Source of the DNA: Timema cristinae
Taxonomy: Eukaryota; Arthropoda; Insecta; Phasmatodea; Timematidae
NCBI GenBank assembly: GCA_039000515.1
Contig: JBCFYV010011135.1
Span: 29,541,876-29,605,875, forward strand
Direction of reading: 5' to 3'
DNA length: 64,000 nucleotides
Part shown: positions 10,791 to 25,500 of the stretch, piece by piece
How the letters are laid out: every line of letters begins with the position of its first letter
Numbering within the stretch: position 1 is the first letter of the stretch
The notes under the pieces: model-generated
What the model saw: only the letters and a program-made list of their open reading frames with translations
Told to the model about the DNA's origin: nothing
Databases searched by the model: none
Translations under genes and position numbers: made by a program

Positions 10791-13700
10791 CAACAACACT
10801 CAACATAAGCATGTAATAGTATACAGCTCAAACCAGATGTCTTAGGAGCCTCTTTCATTTTCATGTGGCGATATCAACATTTGTTGAATATCTGTGAAGG
10901 ATATTCTGGAATTTAATGACAACTTTTCCTCTTCATTATAAAAGTTTCTCATCTAATGCCGCTGTGATCATGACAAATATTCATCAACTGTTGATATCAC
11001 CGTGTGAAGATGATTAAACTAAACATATTGATTGATGCGATATTTTATTTGTTTTTGATATTAAAAGATGGCAAAAATACTCAACTTAACTCACACATCC
11101 AATCCATTCTATATTACCTGCCTCGGTGGTGTAGTTGGCTAACACGCTTGTTGTGTTGAGCTCGACTGCTGAGGATGGGGAGATCGAGGTTCAAATCTCG
11201 GTCGGGTGAACTGGGAGTGTTTTTTCCTTAAATGGTTTTCCACTCTCCCTGCATACAAATGCGGGTTTGCTTCCTCTAATTCAACCGTCCCAATTCCTAA
11301 TCCATTAGCGTAATTAGTACTTAAAGCGTATAACCCGAACTGGTAGTAAGACGCGGTGCTAGATAATAAAAACATTCTATATTAATGATGGAGAGCTGTA
11401 TGTTTCAGTGGTGAGTCTTGGGCGACCATTAAAGAGACCTTGGAATCGGAAGCTATATCAACAGCGACTATGAAACCATTGGTAAAGAAATACTATGACT
11501 TGGCGGGAGAAATTACTGGTTAGTACTTTTCATTATTTCTCATTATCTTGCGGTAATATATATATTGATAGAAGGTAAAGAAAGGAAAGATGGAAGGAAT
11601 CATATAAAAGGAACAAACACAATACAACTTTCGCAACGAAAATAATAACATAGTTACCCGCCTCGTTGGCGTAGTTGGCTAACGCGCTTGTCGTGTTGAG
11701 CTCGACTGCTGAGGATGGGGAGAATGAGGTTCGAATCTCGTTCGGGTGAACTGGGGGTGGTTTTTCCTGAATGGTTTTCCACTCTACCTCCACACAAATG
11801 CGGGTTCACTTCCTCTAATTCAACTTTCCCAATTCCTAATCCATTAGCGTAATTAGTACTTATAGCGTATAACCCGAACTGGTAGTAAGACGCGGTGCTA
11901 AAATAAAAATAACATAGTTCACACTTTACATTACTGCCACTGGACAAAGAGGTGAGGGCTGCCTCTAGAAGAAAATTGATCATTACCACCCAATCCCCCC
12001 TGACCTAGGTTTCATTCTATTGGAACTCATCAGAAGGGGAAACAAAAGAAAAAAAGAAAATTGTAAAAAATGATAGAAAACTTGAATAGGATAAACACAG
12101 TAAATGGACATTGGATGTGAATATAAATAATACATCTTTAAGGAAAACCTCTTTTTGCTTTATAAGGTAGTTTGTAATATATATTCGTAAGAATGTTTAG
12201 GAAAGGTGAACTATCGCTAACTGTTTATATTATTCTATTACCACATTTAACAAATGGTGATAGGGGAGGAGGGTTATTTAGCTAAACTAAATTATTAGGT
12301 GGAAGAAGATACCTTAAAGTAAATCCACAGTATTTATCTCTCAATTGTTAGTAGTGTAAAGTTATAGTTGTTTTTTTTAAATTGTAAAAGCCACATCGTG
12401 TTTGTCTCTTCGATTTATTCCCTCTCCTATCTCTTGTATTGCATTCCATGTCACCTTGTGGTGACTATAGACATGGCTGATTTTTTTTTTTTTTTTTTTT
12501 TTATGTGAGATTTGTATTTCCCTTTTCAAAATGATGAATTAACGGCTGACTGGCTACGAGGGGAAGTTTAGGTGTTGTGTCAATTCTAGTTTTAAGTCGG
12601 TTTGTAAGTCTTGTATCATTGTTGATTACAATCATAAGTTGGTGTTTCATAAACTGTCGTTAATATTGTCTTTATTACTGTATAAATATGATTTCAGGAC
12701 ACAGTGAACATATTACTCAGGACGAAACTGCAGCGTTTCTTTTCCGTTTGTATTTTAAAGAGCCCGGTTCCTTCCCCCGGACACGCATCTTACAGTTTGT
12801 ACTCGGGGAGGTCCCGGCAAGCACCGTCCATAAAGTTTTTCAGGTAATTATTGTCATAAAAATATTATTCTTTTGTTTTTTTAATCTCACTTTCTAATGA
12901 TTATATTAAAAAATCGAAATGGTCTAGCGATCAAAGTTGCTACGGATCCAGAGACCCCGGGCTCAATCGCCGGCTATTCCATAATTTTTCTGTTAAGCGG
13001 TTGATCTGGAACAACCTGGTCTGACAAAGCCTTGCAAGGACAAATGAGCTATTTGAATAAATAAGTGGCAGCTCTGGTTTAGAAAACTGATATTTACTGT
13101 TGGCCACATGACACCTGCTAGCCACTAATGTTGACCCCATCGTCGCTAACTCAGTCAATATAGTAAAATGGTTTTTAGCTTCCTCTGTCCTTCCACTACT
13201 CTTAACCCTTTATTCTCTACTCGCTCACTTGCTGTTATCTGCTCTTCTCGTCTCTTTCTTGTTTTCTCTTGAGGTCTATTTCCTCCATACCTCATCTTCA
13301 TCATTCTCCTTGCGTTTCTTTGTTTTTACATTTTCGTCACATTGTAATCGATATCGTAGTATAGTGGTCATCTAGGCCCCCGGCTGATGACATAGAGGTC
13401 CTGGGTTCAATTCTCCGGTGGTATCGGGGGATTGTTCTCGAAAAGGGAATAATTATCAGGGTCACCAGTTTTTGGTTAATTAGGCTTAAGTTAGGTTAAG
13501 ATCTTAATTGGCTTCATCTCGTCATATTCAATATCATCATTAGCTCACCTCATTGGGACATGGAAAGAGTCGGCAATGAAAGGATGTACTGTTAGTACAT
13601 TCGGGCGTCCTCTGGGCGACAGTACAGTGTTACCGGATAATCTTTCCGCAAACTGAACCATAGCTTCATATAGACCAGACCTGTAATTATTATTTATTAT

Positions 13701-16379
13701 GTCGTATTGTCTCAAAACCCAAGTAATTATATAAAGATGTCACAATATCTGTTTTTCTTTATTATATTCTAATTTAACATCAATTGTTGATTCTGAATAT
13801 CAATTTCTCAACATTTAAAATTTCAATCCTTTATTATACATTCTATCTCACAGTTAAATTTATCATTTATTTATATAAGCCTAGTCTACCATAATTTAGT
13901 TAAGTGATTCAAAAATGAGGTGGCCCAATGGCTAGATAATTTTATAATAAAGGAAATTGATAAAACTAAAGAAAGAGGAAAAATAAACTACTAAGAATAA
14001 GAATAAATTTGATGAAGAAAGCCCACCTAGGGAAAGAGGAAAGATGTGGGAAGAATCCAATGCACAAAGGTGACATCTTCTTCCTTTCTTCTGTCTTCTA
14101 TAGTAGAAGTAGTCACACACACATTTTACACACAAATATAATAATATTTCGGCATTGTTGCCTTTATCAAACACAAAGAAGAAGAGAGTACAAATAACAA
14201 ATAACACAATAACACAATAATAATTTAGTTAAGAAAATTCCTAAAACGAATTTATAAAAATAATCAGCTCAAATGAAACAGATTTACATATCCACAAGAG
14301 CCTTAGAACACTAAGTTAATGTTTTTTAATTAATTTAAAATTCGACAGTGCTAAAGTGAAGTGCCAAAAAAAACATCATAATATTGTGTATGTGTTTAAA
14401 TGCCAGAACTTTTCACTTAGCATTTTGGTGAAATCTAATTATTGAGGTAATCTTAACATTAAGATTGATTCACGATTCTTTCGATATCATTAAGAATCGA
14501 CGAAGAAAGCATACGCTTGTACATTTATACTCCATTCGCGGTAGGAATTACTCTCTGAAAGGTCTTTTTTCCTAACAATATCCTACTATATAATAGATTT
14601 CTGGTAGGGAAAAAGGCCTTTTCTACCGTGAACGGAGTATAGATGTATTGCCTTGTATTATGCGTGAAGAATGGCCCTGAGAATAGGATAACTCTTGAAT
14701 AACTCGGTGGTAAGATGATTGACACACTTAGTCAAGGATCCTGGGTTCGATTCACATTCCCAGATGTCATTTTTTTTTTAAATTCACAAATATTAGGAAT
14801 TTAGTTTGACAGATATTTTTATAACAATTGTCCTGTTCTAGAATATAGATAAGATAGCATCGTGTCTGCCGGATTATACCGTCGAGCGGTTACATCAATA
14901 TGATGTCCCTGGAAAGATTTTCGACGCTGACAACTGGATGAGTACTGACGAACTGACTTATGAGACGATTGATATCTCCAAGCTGGACGATGATTTGTTG
15001 GAGTTTGCGCCAGAGACTGATGATGAGTATGAAGCCGCGGTATCGAACGTTCTCGTCGCCTTGACCACCACACCCAATAAAAGTATATATATATTTTTTT
15101 GCATAGCATCCCTTAGGGTTATACCTCTATGTACAAACTACACTAATGTGTTAGGGATTAGGAAGGTTGAATTTAGAATAAGTGTAACCACATTTATGTG
15201 GAAGGAGCATGGAAAACCGTTTAGGAAAAACCACCCTTAGTAGACCCTACCGGGATTCAAACACCGATATTCTTGTCATCGGCAGTCCAGTTTATTGCAA
15301 GCGTGACTCTTTAGATTGTTTGACTAGCGAAGTGGGGTTTCACATTTTTAATCTAAATATTGACTAAAAGTAGATCCACATTAAAAAAATATATCTATTT
15401 ACTATATTTATATATATATATATTTATTGCAACTTAAAAGTAGTGAGGAGCTACTTGAATAAAGAAGTAGCGGCTCTGGACTAGTAAACTGAGATTAACG
15501 GATGGAGGTTTAGTTGTGTTGACCACATGACACACTTTATCACCAATGTTGGTGTTATCTTCGCCAACAGAAGGCAGCCACTCGGTCAATATAGCTTGTA
15601 TGCTGGCTGATACCATGTTTTTTTTTTTTTGTAGCTTATAAATAGACCTAATAAATGTGAATATTTTTCCCCTACAGCGGGGCATATCTCTGACACCAGC
15701 TCACCCTTCAGTTGTGCTCACAACATTGATGATATTGCTGAAGAGCTTCATTTCACTTTCTCGACGGACACTCGGAAAGAAGATATTGCTCCAATATCTA
15801 CGATGACCTTAGATGTATGTATTGAAACTATAACCAGGTCTAATACACTATTTTACGAATATAAATCTCTTAATTCGAATCTCCAATTTTTCTTTTAATC
15901 CCGAATCCGATTTTTGGAAATATTATGAACACAAGAGGAAATACAAATATAATAGAATTATCTTCACTGACAACTGTTTACAGGCTGTGTTTGGGGGGTT
16001 TGAGCAAAATGTCTCCATCTTCCTCTATGCTTACTTCAGTCTTTATACTTTAATTGCTTCTTAACTTTTATTTTTGTTACTTGCACACTTATTGTTATCC
16101 ACTCCTCCCACCTCTTTCTTGGCCTCCCTTGCAGTCTCCATCATTTGTTCTGTTAGGCTTTAAATCACTCCCTTGCACTCGTCTGGCATTTTCCTTCCAA
16201 ATCAGTCTTCTCTCACTTATTTATCTCCTGTTCCTTCTATTCTTCTCTACAATACTGACCAGATACTTGAAAATTTTTTGTTTTTGCCGCACCAGTTGTA
16301 TACCTGTCCTCCTTCCTTGTCGTGATCACCATCCCGCTCTTCCACCATTTCTTCCCGAACCTCCAGCTGCTCCTGTACT

Positions 16380-16469
<90 letters not shown>

Positions 16470-16546
16470 TATTTATTTACTAGAAAAGATGAACCAAACC
16501 CATAATATAACAATCCAAATCTTCTATTCTACCTTTTATTTATATA

Positions 16547-16598
<52 letters not shown>

Positions 16599-19500
16599 AT
16601 ATACAATCCAAATCTTCTATTCTACCTTTTATATATATATATATATATTACAATCCAAATCTTCTATTCTATTGGATTGTTATATTATGGGTTTGGTTCA
16701 TCTTTTCTAGTAAATAAATTATTATAGAAATAATCTATTACTACTCATTCTGTATTTTTCCATTTTGTTTAGTTGTCAGTACTTTCATTGAAAGCTAGGA
16801 ATAGGAAGTATCGATTATTGATTCCAGTAAGAATCCAGGGCATCGAGGTATCCAAGAATTGTGTTTGACTTCGCTAATCTTTAATTAATACACCTCATTT
16901 GCACGTTTCCTTTAGATTCTACCTTTCTCATACTAGTGGGTTACACTAGCCTAATCTAAATGTTTATGGTCTGGATGGGTAACTACATTAGCCCCATGTC
17001 TTCTTTGGTGCTGAATGACAGTCAACATTTAGGTATATACCTAAATTTTGACTGTCAGAAGTGACAGCTGCTAAACACATGTTTTGGAGATCATATGGTT
17101 TGGTGTAGGGATACTTAATTTGGTCTGGTAACTTTTCAAAGCTGTGAGCTGTCAGTCAGCACCAAAGGAGCCATGGGGCTACTATAGATCCTGTGACAAA
17201 GATTTAAAGAAAAAAACTTGAGTAAGATATTTTAAAGTGTTATTATTATTTTTTAGGTTGGGCGTAATATGTTTGGTAAAATGAAAAGTTTTAACGCTGT
17301 TGAATCTCAGCTATTTAGTTTGGTGTATGAATCTTACGAGAATCTCTTGATCGTCACACCTCTCGGAACCAGTAAATTTAACATCATATTATTGGCAGTA
17401 CTTAAGCTGGTGGTGTTTCACCAAGCGCTCAATCCTGAACTTAAAAAACTGTGCAACCCCACGTTTTCTTTCAAGGTAAGTTTGGTCTGATATATTTATT
17501 TTTTTAAAGTGTTTGAAATGCCTTTAAATATTGGAGAACTTAGCTACAGATAAATATATTAGAGAATAGAGGGTGGGGTATAATCCTCGAACCCTTTGAA
17601 TACTGAGGGAAAATAAAGGATTCCAGTTTCACCAATATATTAAAGAGGTTTTATTTTGGGAATTGTAGTTGGCTAACGAGCTTGTCGTGTTGAGCTCGAC
17701 TGCTGAGGACGGGGAGATTGAGGTTCGAATCTCGGTCATGTGAACTGGGGGGGGGGGTTTCCTAAATGGTTTTCCACTCTCCCTCCATGCAAATGTGGGT
17801 TCACTTCCTCTAATTCAACTTTCCCAATTCCTAATCCATTAGCGTAATTAGTACTTAAAGCGTATAACCCGAACGGGTAGTAAGACGCGGTGCTAAATAT
17901 AATATTTTGGGAATTATTATTATTAATTTAGACAATTAATAATAGCTCTGAAAACAAATTATTTTCTAAAAAAACTTGGATGTGTTTAGTCTTAATATAT
18001 TAATATTTAGTTCAAATGCTATTAAATTGATACATTTTATCTAACTTTAATATAACATTACAATTTAGCCTAACTATGTAATAATACACAATAAGACATT
18101 AACCTTTAAAAATTTATGTAGGCCTACTAAAAAAACATTTACTTGAGCACGTAAATAGACAATTATATTTTATAAAACAAAATAGTTATATAATATATTA
18201 GGTTAAGTTATATACTAGGAAAATATTTATATAGGCCTGTAACATTTTGCAACAATATTATCCTAAATTTGATCTTTTAATTAAACTCTAAAAAATATTT
18301 ACTTCAAGGCAGGTTATGTTATTACTTATTTTTAAAAAAAAGCCGTGTATATTCGGATAAATTATATCAAAATCAAACAGTTTTTATGAGTTAAAATGAA
18401 AACAAACATTGTATGAAAATATTTACACAGGCAGTTAGAAGTGTCACGCTTTCTTCAAGTTATTTTGAAGGAATGTTAATTCCTCGACATGAATAGGAGT
18501 CAACGATTCTCGTCTGGCAGTTATAATGTTTCCTGAACTAGAAAAGACCCTTTCACTACACACACTTGTAGCAGGTATTCCCAGGTATTTGAGGGCTACC
18601 TAGGAGACATTAGGGTCTTTTCGAGAACCCTCTTTCCTCCACCAGATATAGGGGTTTGTTGATCAAGGAACCCCTGGTTCATTTAGGTAATCCTTCACTT
18701 CACTATTGTTGTCTATTGCCGGTTGGGTGGTATAATTCATTCACGAGCTAAGTTTACCTGGATGACAGCTCAAAATTTTACTAGAAGTAGTCCCTAATAT
18801 ATCACTACGCCAACAGCTGACATCTATCACTTTGGATGACTAATGAAAACAGATGGTTATATATTAATGTGATAGTTAACCACAGTAATTTAGGCCAATA
18901 TTATTTATATATTTATTTGAGGTCGGACACAAAGTTTATTTATCGTTTTATTCCACTTAAAAAATATTCACACCACTTTCACAAAAACTTCTAACGGACA
19001 TAGCTTCAAAATGGCGACCAACCCATTTAAACCGTGTGGTTGAAAATGGCGGTAAACAAGTTTTTTTATTGTATGTAAAAAAAATATCACAAGAATTATC
19101 TCTTTTCCAATAAGTTAATTTTGAAAGTGTGTGTTAAATATCCTAACTACAACAAATTACTACGTCAGTGTTTATTTTTAGGTTCTTTATTTGGTTTCTT
19201 CAGAAGTTGTGGCGAGTCACATAGCGCACATTCTCGATGAAAACTTATCCCGAGAAAAACTCGTCGCTCGCCATCTGATCTCTTGTGAAGACTTTGACAA
19301 GTCCGATGTTGGGAAGGCACATGTTTGGGTTACCACACCAGAAAAATGGGACAGCCTCACCAGACTAAGAGGTAACTTAATATCGTTAATTCTCCCTCTT
19401 ATTCTTAAGATTTATAAATAAAATTCAATTTTTAGTGAAATTAGGTTGTACAAGTTGTATTAAACTAGCATGGAATACATTAATGTGTAATATAATATAG

Positions 19501-22500
19501 TATATATACACTATATTTGATTGATATTTGAAAGAAATTGGTAATATTAATTACAAGTTATAGTTATGAATGTCTTGAAATTATAACAAACATCTATAAA
19601 TTTGTAGCCATTTGAGTCTAAGCTATACTTAAAACTATGTTTTTAAAAACAAAGGATGATGTGATCATGCATATTTCGTATTTCTGTATTATTTTGAGAA
19701 TTGACAGAACAAGTTATTAAATATGATAAAAATATAAAAATCGTATCTCTCTATTAATCGTATTCCCCTGTTCCTTATCTACTGCTGCAAGTGCTGTGAC
19801 ATTATTTATACGATGCGTTTCGATGCTACAACGGCATCGTCTTCAGGTCTGATGAAAAAGAAGAGACACACCAGAGGATATCATGGTCAAAACACAATGC
19901 GTTAGCCAATGTGGTATAACATGCAAGGGAAGGTTAATAAATTGTAATATTGAAAAAAAGAATAATTATGAAATACATATCTACCAGATATTAAACTATG
20001 TAATTATGATTCAAAAATGAGGTGGCCCAATGGCTAGATAATTTTATAATAAAGGAAATTGATAAAACTAAAGAAAGAGGAAAAATAAACTTGTTTCTAA
20101 CAGTTTAATTCAAAATTCAAGATGGAGTAATCCATTGTTTGTGTTATTTGTACTCTCTTCTTCTTTGTGTTTGATAAAGGCAACAATGCCGAAATATTAT
20201 TATATTTGTGTTTAAAATGTGTGTGTGACTACTTCTACTATAGAAGACAGAAGAAAGGAAGAAGATGTCACCTTTGTGCATTGGATTCTTCCCACATCTT
20301 TCCTCTTTCCCTTGAAGGGCTTTCTTCATCAAATTTATTCTTATTCTTAGTAGTTTATTTTTCCTCTTTCTTTAGTTTTATCAATTTCCTTTATTATAAA
20401 ACTATGTAATTAAGTATTCCTTGTTGTCTGATTAAGGAGTTTCCTTAATTAATATTACCAATTTATTTCAAATATTAATCAAAATATTATGCATGTATAT
20501 TATACAATATTATATCACACATATATGCGTTCCTTACTAAACAATTACACATTTTTCAAAAATTATTCTTAAGAGCCCGTCTCATGGCCTGTTGGCCGTG
20601 AAATTAGACACTCATTTATGGGTTGAAACAAAAAAAATTATCAACGCGGGGCTTTCTGCATATTTTTTTTAGTATCGTGTCTTAATATTCGTTCAGGTTA
20701 TATTCATAAGTAATAATTATGCTAATGGGCTAGAAATTGAGAAGGTCAAATTTAGATGAAGTGAACCCACATTTGTGTTGAGGAAGAGTGGAAAACCATT
20801 TAAGAGACCCTCCCCAGTTCACCCGACCGAGATTTGATCCTCGATCTCCCGGTCCTCGGCAGTTTAGCTCAACACAAAACTAGTGCGTCAGCTAACTACA
20901 TCACCAAGGCGGGTGCTTATGTACTAAATACGCTGTTGGTTTTAAGGATTAGGAAAGTTATATTTAGAAGAATATTACCCATATTTGTATGGAGAGATAG
21001 TGGAAAACCATTTTGGAAGAAAAAACCTCAGTCCACTCAAGCAGGATTCGAACCCCGATCTCCCTATAATGGGAAGTCTTAGACCATGCAGCCACCAAAG
21101 TGGGTCATTCTTTTCTCAGTAACAAAAATTAGGATCCACACTAAACTGGTTCATCAGTCTAGTAAAAGTAGCGAGTTAATCATCAGGTGGCTTAACTCTC
21201 CCTGTTCCCGCCTCAGTGGCGTAGTCAGCTGACGCGTTAGTTCCGTGATGAGCAAGACTGTCGAGAACGGGGAGATGAAGGTCCGAATCTTGGTCGGGTG
21301 AACTGCGGGTAGGTTTTCCTAAATGTTTTTACACTCTCCTTCCACACAAATCCTGGTTCACTTCCTCTTAATTCAACCTTCCCAATTCTTAACCTATCAG
21401 CGTGATTGGTACTTAAGCATATACCATGAATGGGTAGTAAGACGCTGTGCTAAATAATAAATAACATTCCAAATTCTGTGGCACAGTAAATAATATTGTC
21501 CGCCACTTGAATTGTTCACGTCAGTTATCTGCCACTGAGCACTAGCGCTGCGGCTTCAGTTTGAGTTGTAGAATTCACAGTTTGTGTTCAACTTTAGTTT
21601 AGTGCTTTATTTTGTTACTAATCATGAGTATAATTAAAATAAACAAGTTGTTGGTAGGGAGTGTTTCAAATTACCTGGAGTTCTTTGGTCCTGTAATCTT
21701 CGTATAGTTGAGATCTGCTCTATATCGATAGTCAAGAATAGTCCCTCATAGGGGTCACTGCACAGTGAACATGGCTATGGACCTAGGGGTACCGGGTTCG
21801 ATTTCTGGCCGGTACCATGGGTATTATTCCCAAAAGCAGAATTACCCTACCAGGGTTTGGTTAGTTAGGCCTAAGTTATCGCCCTCATACTCACTATCAC
21901 CCTCATCTCGTCAAGACATATAAAGAGCCTCCACGGAAAGGATGTACATTAGTACATTAGTACATCCCCTGGGCAACGGTACATTAGTACAGGGCTAATC
22001 TTTCTGCAAACTAATTTACAGATTGATTTAGTTCAGACGTCCATTATTATAATAACTGATCTTTCTGGTGTACCTTGAAAATTACATAATCTGTTTTAAT
22101 CATGAAATTTTGAGGCCTACAATTTTCTGGTAAGTTCGTAGGCCTGCCCCTTCTATCCTCTTTTCACTTTTATTAAATATTGAATTATAGCACAGTTTTT
22201 TCCGTTGTTTTAGATAAAGAAGTGCTCTTACAAACCATTCAACTTGTTGTTGTTGATGACATGAGCTGTTTGGAAGATAAGTCTAGCGTATCTTTGGATG
22301 CTATTCTGGCTAGAACTAGGCTACAGGTAGGAAATTATTAATGGGCTCTCTTTTATTTTTGTTTTACTTTACCGACCTTAAAATGGTTTTTATAAAAAAT
22401 AGTTTCATCTGTAGCGTAACTTATCAGATAAGAGCATACTTTTACCTTTCTGGGTAAACCAATTTTAACTTTAAATATTTATGTTGGTGAATCTTATCCG

Positions 22501-25500
22501 ACATCTTGGCTCACTCGGTAGCGTATTTGTCTTCTGAGCTAAGAGCCCGGTTCGATTCCCGGCTTGGCTGAAAATGTATCATTGAGGAAATGTGAGTTTA
22601 ACCTTTCACAGTGATGCATTAACGGCTGGAGGTCTGGATGTTGTGCCGTCCTAGTCTTAAGTTAGATTATAAGGCATTTAAAGTAGGCCTAACAAGCGGG
22701 TAGTGGAAAAATATATGGCTCTAATAAAAAACTGATCAAGGCCACAGGCTGGAAACAGAAGTGGATGTAAATTGGTGAAGCTTCATGATTATTGAATAAA
22801 TGAGTCTGGAATTTATCTTAAGAATCGAAGTCAAGCTTTAAAAATAATTGAAGCAAGTTCAAGGTTTTTGAAGCTTCGTTCGTCCCTAATATTGACTATG
22901 TTTCTATTTAGGTCAGCGAGCCAAACCAGGAGATGTTGAAAATGTTGGGCTTCGTGACGCCTATCTTGCCGCCTCCACTTGGGCGCTCGGTAACCTGCGA
23001 GAGTTCTTGGACGTCAGAGTGGAAGATGACACGTCCCTGTTCATGTCAGGGACCGTGAGGCTGGTCGGCGTCAAAGGCGAAACCGTTACTGACATCCAGG
23101 ACCGGGCATTTGATCGTTGCTACGCTTACATCAGATCGGTTTTGTTGCGGAGGGGGAGTAAGGTGTGTCTAGTGCTGTAACCATCGGTTCCTGTTCCTCA
23201 CAATCTATAGTTCAAGCATAGCTCCCAACCTTCTCAAAATCCTCTTCCGTGGCCGCATTGTCTAAGGCGTCACACTCACAAAAGACTGGACTGCCGATGT
23301 CGGGGAGATCATGGTCTGATGGTGGTGTTTCCGTCTCCCTTCATGCAAATGTGGTTACACTTCTTTTAAAATAACCTCCCTCGCCCTAAAACCAATAGTG
23401 CGATTAGTACATAGGTATGTAGCCCAGATGGGTAGTATGAGGCGGTGCTAAAAGAAACAAACGAGAACACAAAACAGAACAAAGTACATAATATGCCCTA
23501 TAGGTTACAGCACTTCCTTTCACTTCTAGGTAAGCCTGTGCAAATTCGAGATTTTTCAGTTTTGAATTGAATTTGAATCTGGATACTTTGTTCGAACAAA
23601 ATCTCATGCTTAAAAGAAATTTCAAATTGAATCCAGATCCTGAATCATGCTTAAACAAATTTCTAGTTGAATTTTGATTGAATTTTATACTTTTTTTTTT
23701 TTTTTTGCCTCCATCATATTTGACGCTTAAAAAAATATTGATTGAATATTTAATTTTAAAATTAAGTTTAAACTATGATAGTGCTTTAAATAAAATTTGT
23801 GTTGAATATGCTAATACGTTAAGTTTATTAATCCATTCCAAAAATAGAATATTAAAAAAAATAATTAATAACTCTTTAAGCATTTTAGGTTCACTAATTT
23901 TTTTTTTATCAATAGCCCTAACCTCAAAAGGTAAAACATCAAAGTTCAAATAAAGATCACACTTATTTTTTAATCGTAGTGCAAAGGTTGATATCTAATT
24001 AAAAGACGGATCTAGCTACTTTTTAAAATACCTGTTACAAACAACAGTCTCGCATGTGATTCCTTAACTATATGTAAAGTAATATTGATTTTTAGAAGTA
24101 TTTCAAGTTGAATTTTTTTTTAATAGATCCATAAACCCAAAAATTTATTTTTCAGAATGCATTTTTTTAAAAAATGATCACACATATTCTGATATATAAA
24201 TAAACTTAATACTGTTGCACAAATGATGTATTTTTAAATCAGAAAAAAGGAACTATTTAAGGATCTTATTTTCTATTAAATAATCCCTTACATTTAAATT
24301 AAATGAACAAACTTAGAATATTTTCGAGCTAAAGCCGAAAATTCCAAGTACTCAAATTTATGGATTGTTGTAAAATTCAAATTGAATTTTTTGATTATTT
24401 GCAGATTTTATTCTAAATTTCTTTTGCACAGGTGATAATATTTACTGCAAACAAAGAACTTTGCGATACGTTGGCCGAGTCACTCGGTGAACGCGCGCGT
24501 TGCACTAAGAGTGCGCGTCTCTTTACCCCTGTTTATGACAGTAAACTGAAGAATCGGCTCCATGGTTTGAGCGACGAGGATTTGCGGAAAGGTTTCTTGA
24601 ACGGCTTCTTACGGGTCCACGCCGAGATGGCGCCGGAGGAAAGGTGAGCGCCGCGCGTATCTCGGTTGTCCAAACTTGTTTTATACATTTAAAGAGGAGG
24701 GGGTGTTTCGTGTAAGACTAATGAGATGTTATGTCGTTGTGTAATTAGAGTGTTTACTAAACTTTCACCGGTTGTGTCCCCTCTCAGGTAAGGGTCCTAA
24801 CCCTCGAATCCTTAAGGATATTCGAGATTCAAGGAGTCAAAACTCAAATCGTTAAAAAAAAAATCAATTTTTCAATGAAATTGGTTTTAGAACTCCTAAT
24901 ATTGATTATGGGTGATACAAAATCAATTATAATTATAGGAAGATCCAACAACCAGACCACAGAGCACTAATTTAACATTTTTCGAGTATAAGAATGTTAT
25001 AATGGATGTATTACAAGAAAATGTAAATGTATGACACCCTAGCTCAGTCGCAAGTGTGTCTTTCTACTGAATTAAGAGGTCCCAGGTTCGATTCCTAGCA
25101 TGACCGAAAATTTATCATTGAAAGAAATATGGGCTTACCCTTTCACAGTGATGAATTAATGGCCGCAGGACTGGATGTTGTGCCTGTCCTAATATTAAGT
25201 TAGATTATAAGACATATGAAGCTACACAGGCGGGAAACTGTGATGGATGTAAGTAAAGTTAACGTTTAGTTACTCTTTGTATTTTCTATTCCATCTTGAT
25301 AATTTTTTCCAAATATTTGCACTTGGTCTTCTTTCTCTCTGTTGACAGGGAATTGGTCATGGCATCTTTTAACGATGGTTTAGCGCAGGTTCTGATAGCG
25401 ACACCGGACCTGATCTGGGAGAAAGAAATGTCTCAAGTCCACTCCCTTGTTTTCTATGTGAGCATGGAAAGGGCCTTTAACAAAATACAAACAAATCTTT

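Noticed and set aside
14009..14197. Small protein beginning [12 protein letters not shown], also at 20,144-20,332 in reverse
   Set aside because: Lies entirely within retroposon H copies; both strands are open because the sequence is short and AT-rich.
16054..16710. 218-residue frame with SLSLSL and IYIYIY runs
   Set aside because: Generated by the CT and TA microsatellites in an intron.
19805..19870. Hammerhead ribozyme on the minus strand (CTGAAGA, hairpin, GAAAC near 19,820-19,850)
   Set aside because: Stem II resembles a hammerhead, but I could not pair convincing stems I and III, and the 10.1/11.1 position is mismatched. Probably a conserved hairpin of a retroelement.
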